NCBI RefSeq assembly: GCF_000719345.1
Contig: NZ_JOFX01000017.1
Span: 1-64,000, forward strand
Source: Streptomyces sp. NRRL F-2664
Lineage (GTDB): Bacteria > Actinomycetota > Actinomycetes > Streptomycetales > Streptomycetaceae
Direction: 5' to 3'
Length of the DNA stretch: 64,000 nt
Shown: one piece after another, positions 37,259-45,552 of the stretch
How the letters are laid out: every line of letters starts with the position of its first letter
Numbering within the stretch: the stretch's first letter is position 1
The notes under the pieces: model-generated
The model's database searches: none
What the model was told of the DNA's origin: nothing
The model's input: the letters and a program-made list of their open reading frames with translations, nothing else
Position numbers and translations under genes: made by a program

Positions 37259-37672
37259 TCAGCCCGCGTCCGCGGTGGGAGTCAGGCGCAGCGAGATGCT
37301 GTTGATGCAGTAGCGCTGGTCGGTGGGCGTCGGGTAGCCCTCGCCCTCGAAGACGTGGCCCAGGTGGGAGCCGCACTTCGCGCAGCGGACCTCGGTGCGC
37401 ACCATGCCGTGCGAGGTGTCGGCGAGCAGTTCGACGGCGTCGGTGTCCTTCGGGTCGAAGAAGGACGGCCAGCCGCAGTGCGAGTCGAACTTCTCCGAGG
37501 AGCGGAACAGCTCGGCGCCGCAGCCTCGGCAGGAGTAGACGCCCTCCGTCTTGGTGTCGGTGTACTCACCGCGGAAGGCCGGCTCGGTGCCCGCGAGGCG
37601 CAGCACCTGGTACTCGGACGGGGTCAGCTCCGCCTGCCACTGCTCGTCCGTCTTGTGGACCTCGTACGACAT
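37259..37672 (-). CDS. msrB: Peptide-methionine (R)-S-oxide reductase MsrB
   Basis: The 137-residue protein has the complete MsrB signature. Zinc is bound by CRGCGAELF and CAKCGSHLGHVF, GWPSFFDP lies between them, and the catalytic Cys is in QRYCINSISLRL. It reduces the R diastereomer of methionine sulfoxide in proteins. The murC gene ends 24 bp away on the same strand upstream, so joint transcription is possible. It is cytosolic and of normal length for the family. Confidence 0.97.
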   Translation of the reverse strand: MSYEVHKTDEQWQAELTPSEYQVLRLAGTEPAFRGEYTDTKTEGVYSCRGCGAELFRSSEKFDSHCGWPSFFDPKDTDAVELLADTSHGMVRTEVRCAKCGSHLGHVFEGEGYPTPTDQRYCINSISLRLTPTADAG

Positions 37673-37695
37673 GACTCTCCCGCTCCCTCGTTCCC

Positions 37696-39093
37696 TCAGC
37701 TCGACAGGCGCGCGAGGATCGCCGGACCGAGGTCCGTGACGTCGCCCGCGCCCATGGTGAGAACGAGATCACCGGGCTTGGCCATTCCCGCGACGACGTC
37801 GGCGACGGCCGTCTTGTCGTGCTCGGCGGTGACGTCGGCGCCCGCCGCCCGGGCGGCGGCGATGATGATCTCGCTGGTGACGCCGGGGACCGGGTCCTCG
37901 CGGGCGGGGTAGATGTCCAGGACCACGGAGGCGTCGGCGAGGGCGAGGGCCTGGCCCATCTCCTTGCCGAGTTCCTGGGTGCGGGAGAACAGGTGCGGCT
38001 GGAAGACGACCAGGACCCGGGAGTCCCCGGCGGCCCCGCGGATGGCCTCCAGGTCGGCGGTCATCTCGGTGGGGTGGTGCGCGTAGGAGTCGATGACCTG
38101 GACGCCCGCGGCCTCGCCCTTGAGCTGGAGGCGGCGCTTGACGCCGGTGTACTTGCCGAGGGCGGAGGCCAGGTTGTGCGCGGGGATGCCGAGGGCGACG
38201 CCCGCGGCGAGGGCGGCGACCGCGTTGTGGGCGTAGTGGCGGCCCGGGACGGAGACGGTGAAGGTGAGCATCCGGCCGTCCAGGACCACGGTGACCTCGC
38301 TGGCCAGGCCGCGCGGGGTGATCCTGGTGATGCGGACGTCGGCGTCCTCCTCCTCGCCGTACGTGACGACGGTGAGGCCCTCGCGGTCCGCGACGCGGCG
38401 GGCGATCTCGGCGGCGCCCTCCTGGCCGTGGGCGACGACGAGCGTGCCGCCGGGCACGACCTTGCCGACGAAGGTCTCGAAGGACTCGTAGATCTCCTCG
38501 ATGGACGCGTAGTTCGCGTGGTGGTCCAGTTCGGCGTTGAGGATGATCGCGACCTGCGGGGAGTACTTGTGGAAGGTGCGGTCGCTCTCGTCGGCCTCGG
38601 CCACGAAGATGTCGCCCTCGCCGTGGTGGGCGTTGGAGCCGGGCGCGTCCAGGTCGCCGCCGATGGCGTAGGAGGGGTCCAGGCCGAGGGCCGACAGGGA
38701 GACCGCCAGCATGGAGGTGGTGGTGGTCTTGCCGTGCGTGCCGGCGACGGCGATCGGGCGCAGGCCGTCCATCAGAGCGGCGAGGGCGTCGGAGCGGTGC
38801 ACGACGGGGATGCCGAGCTCGGCGGCGCGGGCCAGCTCGGGGTTGTCGGCGCGGATGGCGCTGGAGACGACGACGCAGGTGGAGTCGTCGGCGAGGTTCC
38901 CGGCGGCGTGCCCGCCGTGGACCGTGACGCCGTGGGCGCGCAGCGCGTCGGCGGTCTCGGAGTCGCCGCGGGCGTCGCTGCCGGCTACCTGGCCGCCGCG
39001 CTGGGCCAGGATCTTCGCGATGCCGGACATGCCGGCGCCGCCGATGCCGATGAAGTGGGGCCGTTCCATGGCGGTCGGCAGGCCGGGCTTCAT
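37696..39093 (-). CDS. murC: UDP-N-acetylmuramate--L-alanine ligase
   Basis: The 465-residue enzyme starts with FIGIGGAGMSGIAKILAQRG (UDP-binding N-domain). It has IAVAGTHGKTTTTSMLA (ATP P-loop of Mur ligases), IFVAEADESDRTFHKY, LNAELDHHANYASIEEI and DSYAHHPTEMTADLEAI. It adds L-Ala to UDP-MurNAc in peptidoglycan precursor synthesis. The gene lies outside the dcw cluster, as it does in streptomycetes. The start at 39093 is followed by MKPGLPTAMERPHF, and a later Met (MERPHF) is possible. Confidence 0.97.
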   Translation of the reverse strand: MKPGLPTAMERPHFIGIGGAGMSGIAKILAQRGGQVAGSDARGDSETADALRAHGVTVHGGHAAGNLADDSTCVVVSSAIRADNPELARAAELGIPVVHRSDALAALMDGLRPIAVAGTHGKTTTTSMLAVSLSALGLDPSYAIGGDLDAPGSNAHHGEGDIFVAEADESDRTFHKYSPQVAIILNAELDHHANYASIEEIYESFETFVGKVVPGGTLVVAHGQEGAAEIARRVADREGLTVVTYGEEEDADVRITRITPRGLASEVTVVLDGRMLTFTVSVPGRHYAHNAVAALAAGVALGIPAHNLASALGKYTGVKRRLQLKGEAAGVQVIDSYAHHPTEMTADLEAIRGAAGDSRVLVVFQPHLFSRTQELGKEMGQALALADASVVLDIYPAREDPVPGVTSEIIIAAARAAGADVTAEHDKTAVADVVAGMAKPGDLVLTMGAGDVTDLGPAILARLSS

Positions 39094-39151
39094 TCAGGTC
39101 GCTCCAGGATCGAGTGCGGTGCTTGGGTGCGTCGGGCGCTGGGGCCCAAGC

Positions 39152-39619
39152 CTATTCGTTGTGGGCGAAGAGCTTGAGCACGGGAACGCCGACCTTGTGC
39201 CGTGCCCGGGAAGCCCAGTCCCGGTGGAAGAACTCCTCCACGAAGTGCGGGGAGGTCAGGACGATCACCTCGTCCGCGCCCGTCTCGTCCACGACGGCCT
39301 GCAGTTTGTCGAGCGGATGCTTCTCGACGATCTGCCCGACGGCCTTGGCGCCCTTGTGCCGCAGGGCGTTCAGGGAGTGCGCGAGGGCGTGCGCGGCGGG
39401 GCCGAGCGCGTCCTCGCCCTCGGGTTCGTCACCCTCGCGGATGGCTTCGGGCAGTTCGCCGAGCGCTACGTCGTCGATGGCGCGCAGCAGTCGGTCCTGG
39501 TCGCCCCGCGGTTGCATGAGGACGACGAAGGAGACCGGGTCGTCTCCGTGGAGGCTGGTGACGAAGTCCACGTCCACCGTGGTCAGCGGCTGCTCGATCA
39601 TCAATACGCTCGTGAACAC
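39152..39619 (-). CDS. Conserved actinobacterial protein, function unknown
   Basis: The 155-residue soluble protein begins MFTSVLMIEQPLTTVDVDFVTSLHGDDPVSFVVLMQPRG and ends EEFFHRDWASRARHKVGVPVLKLFAHNE. A middle helical part includes IVEKHPLDKLQAVVDETGADEVIVLTSP, which resembles a nucleotide-binding alpha/beta (USP/HUP-like) layout. Databases sometimes call homologues indole-3-glycerol phosphate synthase, but none of the TrpC motifs is visible, so I do not use that name. The GTG at 39619 has AAGGAGAGGG upstream with good spacing. The upstream neighbour is the RibD-C reductase gene and the downstream neighbour murC. Confidence 0.75.
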   Translation of the reverse strand: MFTSVLMIEQPLTTVDVDFVTSLHGDDPVSFVVLMQPRGDQDRLLRAIDDVALGELPEAIREGDEPEGEDALGPAAHALAHSLNALRHKGAKAVGQIVEKHPLDKLQAVVDETGADEVIVLTSPHFVEEFFHRDWASRARHKVGVPVLKLFAHNE

Positions 39620-39756
39620 GGACGCCCTCTCCTTCATGGGCCGAGGCCGGCCGCGGCCGGCCCCTGCGGAAACCATCCTGCCCCGCTGTCGCACGGGGCC
39701 TGCGCAGGTATATGTGCCCAGCGGAAGCAAAGCGGAACGGGAAATTCCGCCCCTTG

Positions 39757-40539
39757 TCAGATCCGACGGTAGCTCGTGAAGAGGAACCCGGCCTCCTCCA
39801 GTACGCAGGCGGGCGCGAGCCGGTGCGGAACCGTGACGGACGGGCCGCCGGCGATCCGCTGGGCGCCGCCCGCCGTGAGCGTCGGGGAGATCGTCAGGCA
39901 CAGTTCGTCCAGCACGTCGGCGGCCACGAACTGGCCCAGCAGCCGGGGCCCGCCCTCGGTGAGCTGGCGGCGCAGCCCCCGCGCGGCGAGCTCCCGTACG
40001 GCCCGGGCCGCGTCCACGGCGGCGCCCTCGCCGGCCACCACCACCTCGGCCCCGGCGTGCACCGCCTCGGCCACCCGGTCGGACGGCGCGGCAGCACCGG
40101 TGACCACCAGGGTCGGCACCAGCGGAGAGGTGAACAGCGGCAGCGAGAAGTCCAGGTCCAGCCCGGCGGTGACCACCGCGATGGCCGGGGCGGGACCCTG
40201 TCCGGCGGCCGCGCGGCGCGCCGCGAAGGCGTCCCGGGCGCGGGCCGGGCGGTAACCCTCCTGGCGAACCGTTTCCGCGCCCACGACCACCACATCGGCC
40301 AGTGCCCGCAGGGTGCCGAAGATCCGCATGTCGGTCTCGCCGGAGATGGGCTGCGAGCGGCCTTCGTGCTGGGCGGCGCCGTCCAGGGTGGAGACCATGT
40401 TGGCCCGGAGCCAGTGGCCGTCGGCCGCCAGGGCGGGGTACGCGTAGGCGTCCGCGAGCTCGTCGAGCGACCACTCGCGGTCGGCCTCGTCCCGGGTCCG
40501 GGCTGGTGTCTGATCGGTCACAGGGAACAGGCGTCGCAT
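39757..40539 (-). CDS. Pyrimidine reductase family protein (RibD C-terminal domain)
   Basis: The 260-residue protein is a stand-alone RibD_C domain. WLRANMVSTLDGAA and ISGETDMRIFGTLRALADVVVVGAETVRQEGYRP are the conserved NADPH and substrate region. LRRQLTEGGPRLLGQFV and LDELCLTISPTLTAGGAQRIAGG follow. Relatives reduce the ribosylamino-pyrimidine intermediate of riboflavin synthesis or act on folate-like compounds. No deaminase domain is attached. Start ATG at 40539. It is divergent from the ZapE-like gene, with 36 bp between starts. Confidence 0.88.
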   Translation of the reverse strand: MRRLFPVTDQTPARTRDEADREWSLDELADAYAYPALAADGHWLRANMVSTLDGAAQHEGRSQPISGETDMRIFGTLRALADVVVVGAETVRQEGYRPARARDAFAARRAAAGQGPAPAIAVVTAGLDLDFSLPLFTSPLVPTLVVTGAAAPSDRVAEAVHAGAEVVVAGEGAAVDAARAVRELAARGLRRQLTEGGPRLLGQFVAADVLDELCLTISPTLTAGGAQRIAGGPSVTVPHRLAPACVLEEAGFLFTSYRRI

Positions 40540-40575
40540 CGGTGCAGTCTGACACGCCCCGTAGAGTTAAGGGCT

Positions 40576-41679
40576 GTGTCGACCTCACTCCCCACCTCCG
40601 GTTACACCCCCGGCCGGCCCCCGGCGGCCGACGCCGGGCCGCAGGCGCTGTGCGCGCGCGAGCCGCGGGTGCCCGCCGAACGGCTGGTGGCCGAGATGGT
40701 GCCGCCGCCGCGGTTCGACTCCGTCCGCTTCGACACCTACAACCCGGACCCGGCCCAGCCCAGCCAGGCCGAGGCCGTCACCGTGCTGAGCGGCTTCGCC
40801 GCCGGCCTGGGCGGGGCGCACGCGAGCGGCGCCGGCCGCAAGCGCTGGTTCTCCAAGAAGCCGGCCGCCCCCGCCGGCCCGCGCGGGGTCTACCTCGACG
40901 GCGGCTACGGCGTCGGCAAGACGCACCTGCTCGCCTCCCTGTGGCACGCGACCCCGGCCGAACCCGCGCTCAAGGCCTTCGGCACCTTCGTCGAGCTCAC
41001 GAACCTGGTGGGAGCGCTCGGCTTCCAGCAGACCGTGCAGACCCTCGGCGGGCACCGGCTGCTGTGCATCGACGAGTTCGAACTGGACGACCCGGGCGAC
41101 ACCGTGCTGGTGTCCTCATTGCTCAGCCGCCTCGTCGAGCAGGGCGTGGCGCTGGCCGCCACCTCGAACACGCTGCCCGGCAAGCTCGGCGAGGGCCGCT
41201 TCGCCGCCGCGGACTTCCTGCGGGAGATCCAGGGGTTGTCGGCGCACTTCCGGCCGCTGCGCATCGACGGCCAGGACTACCGCCACCGCGGCCTGCCGCA
41301 GGCGCCGGCGCCCTTCTCCGACGAGCAGGTCACCAAGGCCGCGTACGCGACCGAGGGCGCGAGCCTGGACGACTTCCCCGGCCTGCTGGAGCACCTGGCC
41401 CGGGTGCACCCGAGCCGATACGGTGCGCTGACCGACGGCATCACGGCCGTCTGCCTGACCGGCGTCGGCCCGGTGCCGGACCAGTCGACGGCGCTGCGGC
41501 TGGTGGTCCTGGCCGACCGGCTGTACGACCGGGAGGTGCCGGTGCTGGCCTCCGGTGTCCCCTTCGACCGGCTGTTCAGTGAGGACATGCTGAACGGCGG
41601 CTATCGGAAGAAGTACTTCCGCGCCATATCGCGGCTCACCGCGCTGGCGCGCGACGCGAAACCCCTGGTGTCCCAGTAG
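40576..41679 (+). CDS. zapE: ZapE-like AAA ATPase (AFG1 family)
   Basis: The 367-residue ATPase has Walker A (YLDGGYGVGKTHLLASLWH), Walker B (RLLCIDEFELDDPGDT) and the AFG1 motifs LAATSNTLPGKLGEGRFAAADFLREIQ. VPVLASGVPFDRLFSEDML and YRKKYFRAISRLTAL close the protein, as in cell-division protein ZapE. In E. coli ZapE destabilises FtsZ rings under stress. Its role in Streptomyces is not known. The start is a GTG at 40576. The OsmC gene follows 65 bp later on the same strand. Confidence 0.92.
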   Translation: MSTSLPTSGYTPGRPPAADAGPQALCAREPRVPAERLVAEMVPPPRFDSVRFDTYNPDPAQPSQAEAVTVLSGFAAGLGGAHASGAGRKRWFSKKPAAPAGPRGVYLDGGYGVGKTHLLASLWHATPAEPALKAFGTFVELTNLVGALGFQQTVQTLGGHRLLCIDEFELDDPGDTVLVSSLLSRLVEQGVALAATSNTLPGKLGEGRFAAADFLREIQGLSAHFRPLRIDGQDYRHRGLPQAPAPFSDEQVTKAAYATEGASLDDFPGLLEHLARVHPSRYGALTDGITAVCLTGVGPVPDQSTALRLVVLADRLYDREVPVLASGVPFDRLFSEDMLNGGYRKKYFRAISRLTALARDAKPLVSQ

Positions 41680-41744
41680 GTTTGGAGCGCCGGGAGCCTT
41701 CCGGAGGAACCCGGCCGTTTCCCACCATCTGCGAAGGGACCACC

Positions 41745-42170
41745 ATGGCCACCACGCGTCACGCGCACACCGTCTGGGAAGGCGACCTGCTCAAGGGCAA
41801 GGGCGTCGTCAGCCTCGACTCCTCGGGCATCGGTTCGTACGACGTCTCCTGGCCCGCCCGTTCCGAGGCCCCGAACGGCAAGACCAGCCCGGAGGAGCTG
41901 ATCGCGGCCGCGCACTCCAGCTGCTTCTCGATGGCCCTCTCCCACGGCCTCGCGGGCGCGGGCACCCCGCCCACCCGGCTGGAGACCAAGGCGGACGTCA
42001 CCTTCCAGCCCGGTGAGGGCATCACCGGCATCCACCTCACCGTGGAGGGCGAGGTCCCGGGCCTGGACGACGACGCCTTCGTCGCCGCCGCCGAGGACGC
42101 CAAGAAGAACTGCCCCGTCAGCCAGGCCCTGACCGGTACCACGATCACCCTGAGCGCCAAGCTCGCCTGA
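41745..42170 (+). CDS. OsmC family peroxiredoxin
   Basis: The 141-residue OsmC-type protein has the peroxidatic Cys in AAHSSCFSMALSHGLAGAG and the resolving Cys in KKNCPVSQALTGT, the expected two-cysteine pair. It starts ATTRHAHTVWEGDLLKGKGVVSLDSSG. The family reduces organic hydroperoxides with thiol electron donors. The ATG at 41745 is preferred over an in-frame ATG at 41682, which would add 21 non-family residues. A strong hairpin follows the stop. Confidence 0.93.
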   Translation: MATTRHAHTVWEGDLLKGKGVVSLDSSGIGSYDVSWPARSEAPNGKTSPEELIAAAHSSCFSMALSHGLAGAGTPPTRLETKADVTFQPGEGITGIHLTVEGEVPGLDDDAFVAAAEDAKKNCPVSQALTGTTITLSAKLA

Positions 42171-42178
42171 TCGCGCAC

Positions 42179-42214
42179 GGGGGTGCGGGCCGCGGGCATG
42201 CGGCCCGCACCCCC
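42179..42214. terminator. Bidirectional hairpin terminator
   Basis: A perfect 15-bp stem (left arm GGGGGTGCGGGCCGC) around a GGGCAT loop lies between the converging OsmC and amidohydrolase genes. It begins nine bases after the OsmC stop codon. No T-run is present. Confidence 0.7.
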
Positions 42215-42224
42215 GGTCCGGCCG

Positions 42225-43316
42225 TCAGGCCGTCGCCAGCTGCGGGATCAGGCGCAGGGCGTTGCCGTGGTAGATCCCCCGCAGCTGCTCCGGGGTGAAG
42301 GCCGGGTCCGCTTCGAGGGCCGGCAGCGCCAGGTCGAGGACCGTGTCGGCAGGAGCGGCGGGCCAGTCGGTGCCGAAGAGGACGTGGTCGGCCGGGACGT
42401 GCTCCAGCAGGGTCGCCGCAGGCGCCATGGGGCCCGCGGTGTCGTAGTAGAAGCGGCCCAGGTGGTCGCGGACGGCGGCGGGCTCGACGCTCGGTTCGCA
42501 GAACCGGCCGAGGGCCTGCAACCGCGTGGCGATGTACGGCAGGAAGCCGCCGGCGTGCGGCAGGACCACCGAGACGTCCGGGAAGCGGTCCAGCGTCCGC
42601 CTGCTGATCATGTTCACGGCGGCGCGGGTGGTGTCCAGCAGGAAGTCGCACATGAAGTTCGGGATGCCCGGGACGGCCGGCGCGCCGGGCGGGCCGCCCG
42701 GGAGGTTGTGCGGGTGGGTGTCCACCACGGCACGGTGTTCGTTCAGTTCGTGGAAGAGCCGGTCGTAGGCGGGGTCCCCGAGGTAGACGCCCCCGTAGTT
42801 GGCGGTGACGTTGACGCCGACGGCGCCGAGCTGCCCGAGCCCGCGGCGCACGGCCCAGGACGACGCCTCCTGGTCGTCCAGGAAGAGCGGCACGTAGTAG
42901 GAGAACCGGCCCGGGTGCGAGGTCGCCACCTCGATCATCGACCGCAGGGTGATGGTGACGGCCTCGCGCAGCTGCGCGGACGAGCGGTAGCGCGCCGGCA
43001 GCATCGGCTTGAGGACGGCGGTGGTGATGCCGGCGTCGTCCATGAACCGGATCGCCGCCTCGGTTCCGAGGCGGGCCCACGGGGGCAGCTGCTCCGGGGT
43101 GATGAGCCCGTGGTGCACGGCCCACTCGCGCCATTCCGGCGCACAGTAGTGGTGGTGCATGTCGATCTTCGAGTGGACCGCGCCCGCCGTGTCCGCGACC
43201 GGCGCGGACGGGCCCCGGGCGATCCGGATGACCTCGCTGGTGCCCACCGCCGCGATGCGCAGTTCGTCCGCCGGCGTGCCCAGGAGCCGCACGGGGGTAC
43301 TCACAGAATCCGTCAT
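42225..43316 (-). CDS. Amidohydrolase 2 family (ACMSD-like) metal-dependent hydrolase
   Basis: The 363-residue protein has the metal-binding layout of amidohydrolase-2 enzymes: KIDMHHHYCAPEW (HxH type), VVDTHPHNLPGG, VVLPHAGGFLPYIATRL and DHVLFGTDWPAAPADTV with the catalytic Asp. Relatives decarboxylate or hydrolyse aromatic acids, for example ACMSD, 5-carboxyvanillate or gamma-resorcylate decarboxylases. The first 45 residues are an extra N-terminal extension. It starts 27 bp after the P450 stop on the same strand, so the two genes probably form an operon that processes one substrate. The substrate is unknown. Confidence 0.88.
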   Translation of the reverse strand: MTDSVSTPVRLLGTPADELRIAAVGTSEVIRIARGPSAPVADTAGAVHSKIDMHHHYCAPEWREWAVHHGLITPEQLPPWARLGTEAAIRFMDDAGITTAVLKPMLPARYRSSAQLREAVTITLRSMIEVATSHPGRFSYYVPLFLDDQEASSWAVRRGLGQLGAVGVNVTANYGGVYLGDPAYDRLFHELNEHRAVVDTHPHNLPGGPPGAPAVPGIPNFMCDFLLDTTRAAVNMISRRTLDRFPDVSVVLPHAGGFLPYIATRLQALGRFCEPSVEPAAVRDHLGRFYYDTAGPMAPAATLLEHVPADHVLFGTDWPAAPADTVLDLALPALEADPAFTPEQLRGIYHGNALRLIPQLATA

Positions 43317-43343
43317 GCCAATCCACCGCCCATCGGGTCTGGG

Positions 43344-44663
43344 TTACTTTCCGGAGGCCACGGAGGCCAGGGTCGGCTCGCCGGGGTCCCCGTCCGGGCG
43401 GGCGGGCTCCAGGACGAGCCGGAGGTGCTCCAGCCCCCGGAAGGCCGGCACCGGCCCCTTGAGCCACGCGCCCCGCGTCTCCTGGAGGTCCACCGCCCGC
43501 ATGTCGGGGAACTCCCGCAGCAGGCACGTGAGCGCGATCTCGAGTTCGAGCCGGGCCAGCGGCGCCCCGAGGCAGTAGTGGGTGCCGTGGCCGAAGCCCA
43601 GGTGCGTGCCCTGCAGCCCTTCGCGCGTCACGTCCAGCTCGTCGGGTGCGTCGAAGCGCTCCGGATCCCGGTTGGCCGAGGAGATCGCGATCTGCACCAG
43701 CGAGCCCTCGGGGATGACCGTGTCCCGGATCCGGGCGTCCTCGGCCGCGTACCGGAAGGTGGAGGTCTCCACCGACCCCTCGAAGCGCAGCATCTCCTCG
43801 ACCGCCCCCGGAACGAGCCGCGGGTCCTCACGCAGCCGGGCCGCCTGGTCGGGGTGGAGCAGCAGGTTGAGGACGCAGTTGCCGATCTGGTAGGCGGTGG
43901 TCTTGTGGCCGGCGAAGAACAGCACCCACAGCGACGCGACCAGTTCGGGGTCGTCCAGGCGTTCCTCCCCCCGGACCAGGTCGCTGAGGAAGCTGTCCGA
44001 CGGGTGGTCGCGGGTGTCGCGGATGAGCCGCTCCAGCCGGTGCTGGAGCCGCTCCTCGGCCGCCTTCAGCTCCGCCCTGCGGCTGGGGTCGAACCGGGAG
44101 CGGGTGACCACCGCGAACTGCTCCAGGATCTCCGGGCGGTCCTCCTGCGGGATCCCCATCAGCTCGCACAGGACCGCGACGGGCAGCGGGAACGCGAACG
44201 AGGCCATCAGGTCGACCGTGCCCGCCCTGCGGCACTCGCCGAGGATCGCCTCGGCGATCTCGGTGATCCGCGGGCGCATCTGCTCCACCCGGCGCGGGGT
44301 GAACGCACTGCGCAGGATGCGGCGCAGCCGCGTGTGCCGCGGCGGGTCGGAGAAGAGCACGTTGTCGTCGAGCGCGTCGAAGAAGCTGCCGTACACCGCG
44401 TGGTAGGTGTCGATGGCTCCGTGCATGTCCTTGCTGAACCGGGGGTCCGAAAGGGCGTCGCGGGCGTCGTCGTACCGGGTGATCAGATAGGTGTCGACCC
44501 CGTGGGGCGGGGTCAGCCGGCACACCGGGGCCTGCTCGCGCAGGACGGCGTACAGGGGGTGGGGGCACTGCCGGTACTCCGGCGCGCCCCGGGAGACGGC
44601 CGACACGATGTCCTGCAGTCCTCCGTCGCCGTTCGGTGCCGCGTCCGCGTCCCGCTGCGCCAT
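43344..44663 (-). CDS. Cytochrome P450
   Basis: The 439-residue P450 has all landmarks: SDPPRHTRLRRILRSAF (C helix), WVLFFAGHKTTAYQIGN (I-helix AGxxTT), VEEMLRFEGSVETSTFRYA (ExxR) and LGFGHGTHYCLGAPLARLELE (heme Cys). Length and motifs are those of bacterial class I P450s, which need a ferredoxin partner. None is encoded nearby. The ATG at 44663 follows GGAAGG with eight-base spacing, and an in-frame ATG seven codons earlier is less likely. It is coupled to the amidohydrolase gene downstream. The substrate is unknown. Confidence 0.93.
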   Translation of the reverse strand: MAQRDADAAPNGDGGLQDIVSAVSRGAPEYRQCPHPLYAVLREQAPVCRLTPPHGVDTYLITRYDDARDALSDPRFSKDMHGAIDTYHAVYGSFFDALDDNVLFSDPPRHTRLRRILRSAFTPRRVEQMRPRITEIAEAILGECRRAGTVDLMASFAFPLPVAVLCELMGIPQEDRPEILEQFAVVTRSRFDPSRRAELKAAEERLQHRLERLIRDTRDHPSDSFLSDLVRGEERLDDPELVASLWVLFFAGHKTTAYQIGNCVLNLLLHPDQAARLREDPRLVPGAVEEMLRFEGSVETSTFRYAAEDARIRDTVIPEGSLVQIAISSANRDPERFDAPDELDVTREGLQGTHLGFGHGTHYCLGAPLARLELEIALTCLLREFPDMRAVDLQETRGAWLKGPVPAFRGLEHLRLVLEPARPDGDPGEPTLASVASGK

Positions 44664-44967
44664 GTTCCGCACCTTCCGTCGCATCCGCCGCCCTGGCGGT
44701 GGCCGTGGCCGTCACAGCGGCCGTCTGCGGACTCACCGGTTCCCTGTGCCGGTGCGCCGCGAAACGGCCCGGGTCCCGTTCGGGTGAGCCGCCGGCGCCG
44801 GCGGCGGGCGGATGCCCCGCGACCGGTCGGGCGGGGGAGGGCGGATCGGCCGTCGGCCGATCGGCGGTCGTCCGTCCGTGCCGTCCGGGGGCCGGCGCGG
44901 GGCGGGCGCGGTGGCGTGCGGGAAGGGCTGCTGTGCCACCAGCCAGCCCGTCACGAGGAGCACGCGC
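44664..44967. other. Intergenic region between P450 and a secreted protein gene
   Basis: This 304-bp divergent region is GC-rich throughout. It contains the inverted repeat listed separately at 44844-44862 and a GAGGAG ribosome site before 44968. Open frames run through it on both strands, but none has coding-like composition or a ribosome site. Confidence 0.4.
44844..44862. promoter_or_regulatory. Inverted repeat GATCGGCC-GTC-GGCCGATC
   Basis: Perfect 8-bp arms with a 3-bp spacer lie in the divergent region, 181 bp upstream of the P450 start and 105 bp upstream of the secreted-protein start. It could be an operator, but high GC makes chance palindromes common here. Confidence 0.35.
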
Positions 44968-45525
44968 ATGGTCCGACGTCCCGCCCCCGCCCTCACCGCA
45001 GCCGCCGCGCTCGTCCTGGCCGCCGTCGCGGCGCCGCCGGCCGCCGCCGGACACGGCCCGGACACCGGCCGGGCCCTGGCCGACCGGGCGGCCGTGTACA
45101 GCGCGACCGCCAAGTATCAGGTGCACGCCAACGCGGTGGCGGCGGGTTATGTGCCCGACAAGTACTGCGTCTTCGACCGGGTCGGCCGGACCGGTGCGCT
45201 CGGCTACCCGCACTTCAACCACGCCTACGACAACTCCGTCGACCCGGCGAAGCCGGCCGCGCTGTACTACGAGGACGACGGGCGCGGCGGCAAGCGCCTC
45301 GTCGGGGTCCAGTGGCTGGTCTACGACCGCGACCAGAAGCTGAGCACGGACGACGACCGCCCGAGCATGCTGGGCACCGCCTTCAAGGGGCCCAAGCCCG
45401 GCAACTTCCCCGGCCAGCCCGTCCACTACGCCCTGCACCTGTGGCTGTGGAAGAAGAACCCCCGCGGCCTGCACGAGACGTTCAACCCGGCGGTGACCTG
45501 CCTGCCCGGCACCACCCGCCCCTGA
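44968..45525 (+). CDS. Secreted protein of unknown function
   Basis: The 185-residue protein has a signal peptide (MVRRPAPALTAAAALVLAAVAAPPAAAG), cleaved probably after AAA. The mature part contains KYCVFDRVGRTGALGYPHFN, NSVDPAKPAALYYEDDGRGGKRLVGVQWLVYDRDQ and ends LHLWLWKKNPRGLHETFNPAVTC. This matches a widespread unnamed family with the pattern GALGxHxxN...DPxxPxxLxYE...RLVxVxYxV. Two Cys could pair. No function is known. GAGGAG precedes the ATG. It is followed 27 bp later by the PhoX-like gene on the same strand. Confidence 0.8.
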   Translation: MVRRPAPALTAAAALVLAAVAAPPAAAGHGPDTGRALADRAAVYSATAKYQVHANAVAAGYVPDKYCVFDRVGRTGALGYPHFNHAYDNSVDPAKPAALYYEDDGRGGKRLVGVQWLVYDRDQKLSTDDDRPSMLGTAFKGPKPGNFPGQPVHYALHLWLWKKNPRGLHETFNPAVTCLPGTTRP

Positions 45526-45552
45526 CGTCCCCCGTCCTGACCGGAGCCGCCG

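Noticed and set aside
39152..39619. Indole-3-glycerol phosphate synthase name
   Set aside because: No TrpC motif is visible, the protein is only 155 residues, and there are no trp genes nearby.
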